Shown: one piece after another, positions 21,668-27,638 of the stretch | Layout: each line of letters starts with the position of its first letter | Numbering within the stretch: position 1 is the stretch's first letter | Assembly: GCA_045590155.1 (NCBI GenBank) | Contig: JAZNQL010000020.1 | Span: 1 to 27,638 of the forward strand | Length of the DNA: 27,638 nucleotides | Source of the DNA: JAZNQL01 sp045590155 | Lineage (GTDB): Bacteria > Bacillota > Clostridia > UMGS1883 > UMGS1540 | Direction: 5' to 3' | Program-made: the position numbers and the translations under genes | The notes under the pieces: model-generated | What the model was told of the DNA's origin: nothing | Databases searched by the model: none | What the model saw: only the letters and a program-made list of their open reading frames with translations

Positions 21668-22213
21668 ATGAAAGCGGCTTTGATGGGAGGCAGCTTTGAC
21701 CCTGTGCATATAGGGCATCTTACAGCGGCAAAAAAGGTAAAAGAAAAATTTTCAATAGACAAAATAATTTTTGTTCCTGCATACTTATCTCCGTTTAAGA
21801 CACAAAGCGGAGCAAGCGCGCAGGACAGATTCAATATGCTTTCTCTTGCCATAGATAAAAGCGACGAGGTATCGAGATTTGAGATTGATAATGAAGGCAT
21901 AAGTTACACATATCTTACTGCACAACACTTCAAAAAGGAGTACGACGAGCTCTATTTTATAATAGGAGACGAAGCATATAAAGATATAGATAAATGGAAA
22001 AATCCCGAGCTTTTGCACAAAATAATGAAATTTATTGTAGTGACAAGAGAAGAGATAAAAGTCCCCCGAAACGTATTGCACCTTAAAATGGACCCCGTAA
22101 AAGTTTCGTCAACCGAAATCCGAGAAAAACTTTTAAAGGGACAGGATTGCAGTAATCTTTTACCCCAAAGCGTTTTGGACTATATAATTAAGAACAATTT
22201 GTATAAGGAATGA
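21668..22213 (+). CDS. nadD: Nicotinate-nucleotide adenylyltransferase NadD
   Basis: NadD transfers AMP from ATP to nicotinate mononucleotide, forming the immediate precursor of NAD. The 181-residue protein carries GGSFDPVHIGHL (residues 7-18), the nucleotidyltransferase T/HxGH motif, and VSSTEIREKL near the C-terminus. It is slightly short but complete. AGGTGATAGT leads into the ATG eight bases after the yhbY stop. The end overlaps the start region of yqeK. Confidence 0.95.
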   Translation: MKAALMGGSFDPVHIGHLTAAKKVKEKFSIDKIIFVPAYLSPFKTQSGASAQDRFNMLSLAIDKSDEVSRFEIDNEGISYTYLTAQHFKKEYDELYFIIGDEAYKDIDKWKNPELLHKIMKFIVVTREEIKVPRNVLHLKMDPVKVSSTEIREKLLKGQDCSNLLPQSVLDYIIKNNLYKE

Positions 22214-22218
22214 TAAAT

Positions 22219-22797
22219 TTGGACACACAAAGCATAGAAAAATTAAAATCAATGCTTGATGAAAAGCGCTTTATACATTCGGTAGGCGTTGCAGAAATGG
22301 CAGTAAAGCTTGCTGAAAAGTACGGAGCAGACAAGGATAAAGCATACATAGCAGGGCTTTTGCACGATTGCGCAAAAAATCTTCCGCAGGAAACCGTGCT
22401 TGACAGATGCAGAAAAGCCAATATAGAAATTCATGAAAGCTGGCTTATAGATACAGGCCTTGTGCATCCATACCTTGGCGAATACATAGCAAAAACAGAG
22501 TTTGGAGTTTCTGATAACGAAATACTTGAGGCAATACGTTATCACACAACAGGTCATGAGGATATGCCTCTTTTAACAAAAATAATTTATCTTGCAGATA
22601 TGATAGAGGTAAACAGAACGATAGCAGGGGTTGAACAAATGAGAGAGCTTGCCTTTTCTGATCTTGACGAGGCAGTTTTAAAATCGCTTGATTCCACAAT
22701 TCGTCACATAATAAACAGGGGCGGAGTAATTGATTGCGATACGGTTTTTTGCAGGAATCATCTTATTGCGAGTAAAAAGGAAAGAAATTCAAAATAA
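22219..22797 (+). CDS. yqeK: YqeK-type HD-domain hydrolase (Ap4A hydrolase family)
   Basis: YqeK proteins hydrolyse diadenosine tetraphosphate symmetrically to ADP. The 192-residue protein shows the HD-domain metal ligands H20 (FIHSVGVAEMA) and H49-D50 (GLLHDCAKN), followed by YHTTGHEDMPLLTKIIYLAD. I placed the start at TTG 22219, nine bases after AAGGA; the in-frame ATG at 22210 touches that site directly and could not use it. It follows nadD closely, as usual. The ribosome silencing factor gene rsfS, often next in Firmicutes, is absent. Confidence 0.9.
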   Translation: MDTQSIEKLKSMLDEKRFIHSVGVAEMAVKLAEKYGADKDKAYIAGLLHDCAKNLPQETVLDRCRKANIEIHESWLIDTGLVHPYLGEYIAKTEFGVSDNEILEAIRYHTTGHEDMPLLTKIIYLADMIEVNRTIAGVEQMRELAFSDLDEAVLKSLDSTIRHIINRGGVIDCDTVFCRNHLIASKKERNSK

Positions 22798-22800
22798 TAC

Positions 22801-22829
22801 TTGCAAAAGCAAAAAATGTGTGATATAAT
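22801..22829 (+). promoter_or_regulatory. Promoter for the rimP-nusA-infB operon
   Basis: TTGCAA (22801-22806), 17-bp spacer, consensus TATAAT (22824-22829), starting three bases after the yqeK stop. Transcription should begin near 22836. Confidence 0.88.
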
Positions 22830-22846
22830 GATTATGGAAATAACAG

Positions 22847-22868
22847 GAGCGGGTTGCAAAACCCGCTC
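22847..22868 (+). promoter_or_regulatory. Leader hairpin upstream of rimP (possible attenuator)
   Basis: GAGCGGGTT-GCAA-AACCCGCTC, a perfect 9-bp GC-rich stem, forms about 10 bases into the transcript and is followed by TTTCGTTG, a short interrupted T tract. In Bacillus subtilis the same operon is reported to be self-regulated by NusA-dependent termination in its leader; this hairpin could do that here. Confidence 0.6.
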
Positions 22869-22896
22869 TTTCGTTGTCAAAAAGGAGGAATAAGTT

Positions 22897-23346
22897 TTGT
22901 CAAAAACAGAAGAAGTTGTTTGGGCTTTGGCTGAACCAATTGCAAAGGAACGAGGCTTAAAAATTTACGACACCGAGTTTAAAAAAGAAGGACCCGACTG
23001 GTTTTTAAGAGTGTTCCTTTACAGCGAAAAAGGTATAGATATAGACGATTGCGAATATGTAAGCCGTGCTTTAAGCAACCGTCTTGACGAAGAAGACCCA
23101 ATAGATAAGGCATATTTCCTTGAAGTTTCAAGTCCCGGTCTTGACCGAGTTTTAAAATATGATTGGCACTTTGAAACGGCAATAGGCGAAATGATTGACA
23201 TAAAGCTTTATGCAGCAGAAAACGGCAAAAAGCAAATAAGCGGTACTTTAAAAGAGTATACAGGCAAAACCGTAATCATCGAAACAGATGAAGGTATAAA
23301 AGAAATAGAAATAAGCAAAACATCAAGCATAAGAATATCATTTTAA
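22897..23346 (+). CDS. rimP: Ribosome maturation factor RimP
   Basis: RimP assists 30S assembly. The 149-residue protein has the N-terminal alpha/beta domain with LKIYDTEFKKEGPDWFLRVF and DIDDCEYVSRALSNRLDEED, then YFLEVSSPGLDRVLK, the best-known family signature, and a C-terminal SH3-like domain ending IEISKTSSIRISF. The start is TTG 22897, with AGGAGG nine bases upstream and no ATG that fits. First gene of the nusA operon, eight bases before the GTG that opens the nusA reading frame. Confidence 0.95.
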   Translation: MSKTEEVVWALAEPIAKERGLKIYDTEFKKEGPDWFLRVFLYSEKGIDIDDCEYVSRALSNRLDEEDPIDKAYFLEVSSPGLDRVLKYDWHFETAIGEMIDIKLYAAENGKKQISGTLKEYTGKTVIIETDEGIKEIEISKTSSIRISF

Positions 23347-23366
23347 AAACAGGAGTGATTAAAAAA

Positions 23367-24419
23367 GTGAGTAACGAATTGATGACAGCCATCGAACTTT
23401 TAGGCAAAGAAAAGCAAATTGACCCTGCGGAACTTTTGGAAGCGTTAAAAACATCCCTCGTCAGTGCATACAGAAAATATTATGATGCGGGAGAAGACGT
23501 TGAAGTTGTAATTTCCAAAAAAGGGGAAATCAAGGTAATAGCTAAAAAGACAGTTTGCGAAGAGGTTTTGGATATTACAGAACAAATCAGCCTTGAAGAT
23601 GCACTTTTAGTTAAAGCCGATGCAAAAATAGGTGATGTAATAGAAATCGAGAACACACCTAAAAACTTTGGCAGAATAGCTGCACAGAACGCAAAACAAA
23701 TGATGGTTCAGCACATAAGAGAAGCTGAACGCGGAAAGCTCTATTCCGAATATCACGAAAAAGAAGGCGAGCTTATAATGGCTACCGTTCAGAAACGTGA
23801 AAAAAGAGGGATTCTTATTGAAATCGGAACAACCGAAACAATTATGCCCACACACGAGCAGATACCCGGCGAAAGCTATAACACAGGCGATAAAATTGCC
23901 GTTATGGTTATAGAAGTAAGAAACACAGCAAAAGGTTTGCAGATAATGGTTTCAAGAACTCATCCGGGCCTTGTAAGAAAGCTTTTTGAACGTGAAGTTC
24001 CCGAAATAGCAGACGGCGTAGTTGAAATCAAAAGCATTGCCAGAGAAGCAGGCTCAAGAACAAAAATTGCCGTATATTCAAACAATGAAAATGTTGATGC
24101 GGTAGGCTCATGCGTAGGTCATAAGGGAGCAAGAGTTAGCGGAGTATTAAGCGAACTCGGAAACGAAAAAATTGACATTATAAAATACAGTGAAGACCCT
24201 GTAACTTATATTACCGAAGCATTAAGCCCTGCAAAGGTTATGAGCGTTACAGTAAACGAAGAAGAAAAGTCGGCAGAAGTAATAGTGCCCGATTATCAGC
24301 TTTCGCTTGCAATAGGTAAGGAAGGACAGAATGCACGCCTCGCAGCAAGACTTACCGGCTGGAAAATTGATATAAAGTGCGATAAGCAAAGCGGGGAAGT
24401 GTTTGGCTTTGGCGAATAA
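23367..24419 (+). CDS. nusA: Transcription termination/antitermination factor NusA
   Basis: NusA binds RNA polymerase and controls pausing and termination. The 350-residue protein has the Firmicutes form: N-terminal polymerase-binding domain (ALKTSLVSAYRKYYDAGEDV), an S1 domain, then two KH domains with VGSCVGHKGARVSGVLSELG and LSLAIGKEGQNARLAARLTG, and no C-terminal acidic repeats. I chose GTG 23367, eleven bases after AGGAG; GTG 23355 sits inside that site. It overlaps the ylxR start by 11 bases, so the two are coupled. Confidence 0.96.
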   Translation: MSNELMTAIELLGKEKQIDPAELLEALKTSLVSAYRKYYDAGEDVEVVISKKGEIKVIAKKTVCEEVLDITEQISLEDALLVKADAKIGDVIEIENTPKNFGRIAAQNAKQMMVQHIREAERGKLYSEYHEKEGELIMATVQKREKRGILIEIGTTETIMPTHEQIPGESYNTGDKIAVMVIEVRNTAKGLQIMVSRTHPGLVRKLFEREVPEIADGVVEIKSIAREAGSRTKIAVYSNNENVDAVGSCVGHKGARVSGVLSELGNEKIDIIKYSEDPVTYITEALSPAKVMSVTVNEEEKSAEVIVPDYQLSLAIGKEGQNARLAARLTGWKIDIKCDKQSGEVFGFGE

Positions 24420-24672
24420 AAAGGCAAAAATGCGTACCTGCATAGCTTGCAGACAGTGCAAAGATAAGCTTGAGTTTTTCAAAATAACACGGCAGGGAGA
24501 TGAAATCCTTGCCGATATCGAACAAAAGCTTTTCGGAAGAAGTGCATATATCTGTAAGAGTCTTGAATGTATTGAAAAAGCACAACGTGCAGACAAACTT
24601 GCAGGCTCGTTCAGAAGAAACATTGATAAAAAAATATATATTGAGTTAAAGGAAGCACTCGATGAACAGTAA
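24409..24672 (+). CDS. ylxR: YlxR/RnpM family RNA-binding protein
   Basis: This 87-residue protein matches the YlxR (DUF448) family, recently linked in Bacillus subtilis to RNase P modulation. It shows MRTCIACRQCKDKLEFFKI and GRSAYICKSLECIEKAQR, the two conserved blocks. I placed the start at TTG 24409, ten bases after GGGGAAG, because family members usually have a short basic run before M-R-x-C; ATG 24430 would remove it. It lies between nusA and ylxQ, overlapping both. Confidence 0.88.
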   Translation: MANKKAKMRTCIACRQCKDKLEFFKITRQGDEILADIEQKLFGRSAYICKSLECIEKAQRADKLAGSFRRNIDKKIYIELKEALDEQ

Positions 24673-24964
24673 ATTTGACGGAATGCTCGGCCTGGCCGCA
24701 AAGGCAGGGAAAATAATTTTTGGAAGTGAAATGAGTGCAGAGGCAGCAAGACACAAAAAGGCATACCTTGTGGTGCTTGCGACCGATGCATCTGACAGGA
24801 CGAAAAAGCTTATACGGAATAAAACCACAAGCTTTGATGTTCCTCTTGCTGAATACGGAAATATAGAGCATTTAGCTAAAATACTCGGAAAAGCGAGAGT
24901 ATCCTGCATTGCTGTAAGCGATGAAGGATTTGCAAAAGCAATGCTTAAAATTTTATGGGGGTGA
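24662..24964 (+). CDS. ylxQ: YlxQ, L7Ae/L30e-family RNA-binding protein
   Basis: The 100-residue protein begins NSKFDGMLGLAAKAGKIIFG and continues with YLVVLATDASDRTKKLIRNK, the pattern of bacterial L7Ae-like proteins that bind kink-turn RNAs. The precise target is not known to me. The ATG overlaps the last codons of ylxR, with AAAGGAAG upstream; its stop lies seven bases before the infB start, so it is embedded in the nusA-infB operon as in Bacillus subtilis. Confidence 0.92.
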   Translation: MNSKFDGMLGLAAKAGKIIFGSEMSAEAARHKKAYLVVLATDASDRTKKLIRNKTTSFDVPLAEYGNIEHLAKILGKARVSCIAVSDEGFAKAMLKILWG

Positions 24965-24971
24965 CTCAGAA

Positions 24972-27251
24972 TTGGCAACAAAAACAAATAAACCGAGAAT
25001 ACACTCAATAGCCAAGGATTTGGGAGTAACAAATAAAGAAGTAATGGAAGTCCTCGAAAAATACGGTATGGGAGTTAAGAATCACATGAGCACATTGTCC
25101 GACCGTGATATGGACGTTATTTTCGACCATTACACACAAAGCTTTGACGACGGCTCTGATATAACTGATTACTTAAAACCTGCAACACAGGAAAAACCTG
25201 CAGAACCTGTTAAGAAAGAAAAGTCCGAAAAAGCAGAAAAACCCGAAGAAAAGGCTGAAGAAAAACAAAAGGAAGAGCCTTTGAAGAAAAGCTATGAAAA
25301 AAGACGTGTTGACACACGTATTTCAAACGTTGATATCGAAAAGATGGATACCACCGAAAAGCTTGCCAAAATGTTTGACGACAAAATTGACGAGCAGGTA
25401 GGCGGTAAACAGAAGATTACCAAAAAAGGCAACAAAAAGCCTTCCGAAAAACAGAAGGCAATGCCCGAAGCACCTAAAGCAAAGGAAAAGAAAAAAGAAA
25501 AAATAACAGTTTCTGTTCCTGAAGAAATAACAGTAGGCGATTTTGCACAAAAACTTGGCGAAAGCCCCACAGAAGTTATAAAGAAGCTTATAAGCCTTGG
25601 TATTATGGCAAGTGTAAGCCAGGTTATTGACTTCGATACAGCCCTTTTAATCGGCGAAGATATGGGTGCAATAGTTGAGCGTGAAATCATAGTAACAGAC
25701 GAGGACAGACTTTTCGGAACAGACGAAGATCCCGAGGATTCATTAAAGCCCCGTTCTCCCGTTGTTGTTGTTATGGGACACGTTGACCATGGTAAAACAT
25801 CAATACTTGACGCTATAAGAAAAACTCATGTAACCGATAGTGAAGCCGGCGGTATTACACAGCATATCGGTGCTTACAGAGTAAGCATAAACGGTAAGGA
25901 AATAACCTTCCTTGATACACCGGGTCACGAAGCCTTCACAGCAATGAGAGCAAGAGGTGCTCAGGTTACAGACGTTGCAATTATAGTTGTAGCAGCAGAC
26001 GACGGTATTATGCCTCAGACAGTTGAAGCTATAAACCACGCAAAAGCTGCAGGTGTAAGCATAATAATTGCAATAAATAAAATTGACAGAGAAAATGCAA
26101 ATATCGACAGAGTTATGCAGGAACTTACAGAATATGAACTTATCCCCGAAGACTGGGGCGGCGATACAGTATGTGTTCCCGTATCTGCCAAGATGAATCA
26201 GAACATAGATACTTTGCTTGAAATGGTAATACTCGTTTCCGAAATGAAGGAACTCAAAGCAAATCCTGACAGACTTGCAAGAGGTACAGTTATAGAAGCA
26301 CGTCTTGACAAAGGCAGAGGCCCCATTGCAACAGTACTGGTACAAAAAGGTACACTTCACACAGGCGATATAATTGTTGCAGGCACAGCCGTAGGCAGAG
26401 TAAGAACAATGATTAACGATAAGGGCGCAAGAGTAAAAGAAGCAGGTCCTTCAGTTCCTGTTGAAATTGCAGGCATCAGCGAAGTGCCCGAAGGCGGCGA
26501 CCTTTTCTATGCTGTTGAAGATGAAAAAATGGCAAGAAACGTTGTTGAACAGAGAAAAGCAAAGATTAAAGCCGAAAGTGCAAGCAGTATGCAAAGTCTT
26601 ACTTTGGATGCACTCTTTGACAGAATTCAGGAAGGCGAAGTTAAAGACCTTAACATCATAGTAAAAGCAGACGTTCAGGGCTCGGTTGAAGCAGTTAAGC
26701 AGTCACTCGAAAAGCTTTCAAATGACGAAGTAAAGGTAAGAGTAATTCACGGAGCAGTTGGTGCTATTACAGAGTCGGATGTTGTTTTGGCAACAGCTTC
26801 AAATGCAATCATAGTAGGCTTTAACGTAAGACCCGTTGCAGGTGCATCTGCATCGGCAGAAATGCACGGCGTTGATTTAAGACTTTACAGAATAATTTAC
26901 GATGCAATAGAAGAAATTGAAGCTGCTATGAAGGGTATGCTCGCACCTCAGTATAAAGAAAAAATAATTGGTCATGCTGAAGTAAGAGAGACATTTAAGG
27001 TATCAGGCGTAGGAACAATAGCAGGTTGCCGTGTTCAGGATGGTAAAATTATGCGTAATTCCGATGTTCGTATAGTTCGTGACGGTATAGTTGTGCACGA
27101 AGGACCTTTAAGTTCACTCCGTCGCTTTAAGGATGACGTTCGCGAAGTTGCAGAAGGCTTTGAATGTGGTGTAGCATTCGAAAACTTTAACGACATCAAA
27201 ATCGGAGATACAATCGAATGTTCAATAATGGAAGAAATAAAAAGGGATTAA
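24972..27251 (+). CDS. infB: Translation initiation factor IF-2
   Basis: IF-2 is the GTPase that brings initiator fMet-tRNA to the 30S subunit and promotes 50S joining. About 759 residues. A first IF2_N module (RIHSIAKDLGVTNKEVMEVL) opens the protein, followed by a Lys/Glu-rich linker and a second IF2_N module (GDFAQKLGESPTEVIKKL). The G domain starts at G269 (GHVDHGKT) with DTPGHEAF, NKID and SAK motifs, and the C-terminal domains follow. The start is TTG 24972, seven bases after the GGGGGTGA that contains the ylxQ stop; the longer frame begins inside ylxQ with no such site. rbfA follows after a 24-base gap. Confidence 0.97.
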   Translation: MATKTNKPRIHSIAKDLGVTNKEVMEVLEKYGMGVKNHMSTLSDRDMDVIFDHYTQSFDDGSDITDYLKPATQEKPAEPVKKEKSEKAEKPEEKAEEKQKEEPLKKSYEKRRVDTRISNVDIEKMDTTEKLAKMFDDKIDEQVGGKQKITKKGNKKPSEKQKAMPEAPKAKEKKKEKITVSVPEEITVGDFAQKLGESPTEVIKKLISLGIMASVSQVIDFDTALLIGEDMGAIVEREIIVTDEDRLFGTDEDPEDSLKPRSPVVVVMGHVDHGKTSILDAIRKTHVTDSEAGGITQHIGAYRVSINGKEITFLDTPGHEAFTAMRARGAQVTDVAIIVVAADDGIMPQTVEAINHAKAAGVSIIIAINKIDRENANIDRVMQELTEYELIPEDWGGDTVCVPVSAKMNQNIDTLLEMVILVSEMKELKANPDRLARGTVIEARLDKGRGPIATVLVQKGTLHTGDIIVAGTAVGRVRTMINDKGARVKEAGPSVPVEIAGISEVPEGGDLFYAVEDEKMARNVVEQRKAKIKAESASSMQSLTLDALFDRIQEGEVKDLNIIVKADVQGSVEAVKQSLEKLSNDEVKVRVIHGAVGAITESDVVLATASNAIIVGFNVRPVAGASASAEMHGVDLRLYRIIYDAIEEIEAAMKGMLAPQYKEKIIGHAEVRETFKVSGVGTIAGCRVQDGKIMRNSDVRIVRDGIVVHEGPLSSLRRFKDDVREVAEGFECGVAFENFNDIKIGDTIECSIMEEIKRD

Positions 27252-27275
27252 CTTTTAAAAAGGCGGTGATTATTT

Positions 27276-27638
27276 ATGGCAGCATACAGAATGGACAGAA
27301 TTGAAGAAGAAGTAAAAAAAGCATTAAGCGCCGTAATCCGCGAGCTTAAAGACCCAAGAATTTGCGAGCTTGTAAGCGTAATAGCGGTAGAAATCACAAA
27401 AGATTTAAGATTTGCAAAAGCACACATAAGCGTTTTTGGAAACGAGCAGCAACAAAAAGATACAATAGAAGGATTAAAGGCTGCAGCAGGATTTATAAGA
27501 CGCGAAATAGGACACAGGGTAAACCTGCGTGCAAATCCCGAGTTTTCCTTTAAACTTGATAATTCTATTGAATACGGAGCCCATATAAACAAAATAATAG
27601 GTGAAGTAATAAATGAAAACAAAAATTCTGAATCTGAT
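27276..27638 (+). CDS. rbfA: Ribosome-binding factor A (partial, cut by window end)
   Basis: RbfA binds immature 30S subunits and helps process the 16S rRNA 5' end. The first 121 codons are present and still open at the window edge; the family is usually about 115-135 residues, so little is missing. The start MAAYRMDRIEEEVKKALSAV and the segment ELKDPRICELVSVIAVEITK are typical. GGCGGTGAT lies upstream of the ATG, 24 bases after the infB stop. It belongs to the nusA-infB operon. Confidence 0.94.
   Translation, partial: MAAYRMDRIEEEVKKALSAVIRELKDPRICELVSVIAVEITKDLRFAKAHISVFGNEQQQKDTIEGLKAAAGFIRREIGHRVNLRANPEFSFKLDNSIEYGAHINKIIGEVINENKNSESD

Overview
The window is a low-GC, gene-dense chromosomal segment. 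It most likely comes from an anaerobic member of the Clostridia (Firmicutes/Bacillota), perhaps a gut lineage. This is inferred from gene content: AddAB instead of RecBCD, a VanW/G5-type wall protein, a YlbF-family protein with a Cys tail, L27 with an N-terminal extension next to its protease Prp, and the Firmicutes order rimP-nusA-ylxR-ylxQ-infB-rbfA. The genus cannot be named from the sequence.

Layout. (1) Bases 1-1922, minus strand: a vanW-like gene overlapping the start of a type IIA topoisomerase subunit B gene cut by the window edge. (2) 2059-11573, plus strand: a folate-type ECF substrate-binding component, MiaB, YlbF, AddB, AddA and a small acidic membrane protein, in a tight series. 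(3) 11602-14280: an accessory zone with tRNA-Pro(UGG), a partial second copy of the tRNA 3' end, a 164-bp repeat element, an array of small hairpins, and a divergent lysR/eamA pair lying between copies of a 'terminator plus antisense T-arm' repeat. (4) 14285-16037: a DUF5131 gene and nagB, each with its own promoter. (5) 16046-18942, minus strand: tRNA-Leu(UAA) and a three-gene operon resembling a peptide ABC transporter whose ATPase has lost its catalytic residues. (6) 18977-22797, plus strand: rplU (with a leader), prp, rpmA, obgE, yhbY, nadD, yqeK. (7) 22801-end: the nusA-infB operon, with a promoter and a leader hairpin, running into rbfA at the edge.

How the genes fit together. Regions 6 and 7 are housekeeping: ribosome assembly, L27 maturation, NAD synthesis, transcription elongation and translation initiation. 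Region 2 joins folate uptake, tRNA modification and double-strand break repair. The non-routine material is the tRNA-Pro repeat zone and the degenerate ABC operon; these are the best candidates for undescribed biology. Most promoters listed are sigma-A type with exactly 17-bp spacers. Many real starts are GTG or TTG and were placed from the Shine-Dalgarno position, so several start coordinates differ from the longest open frame.
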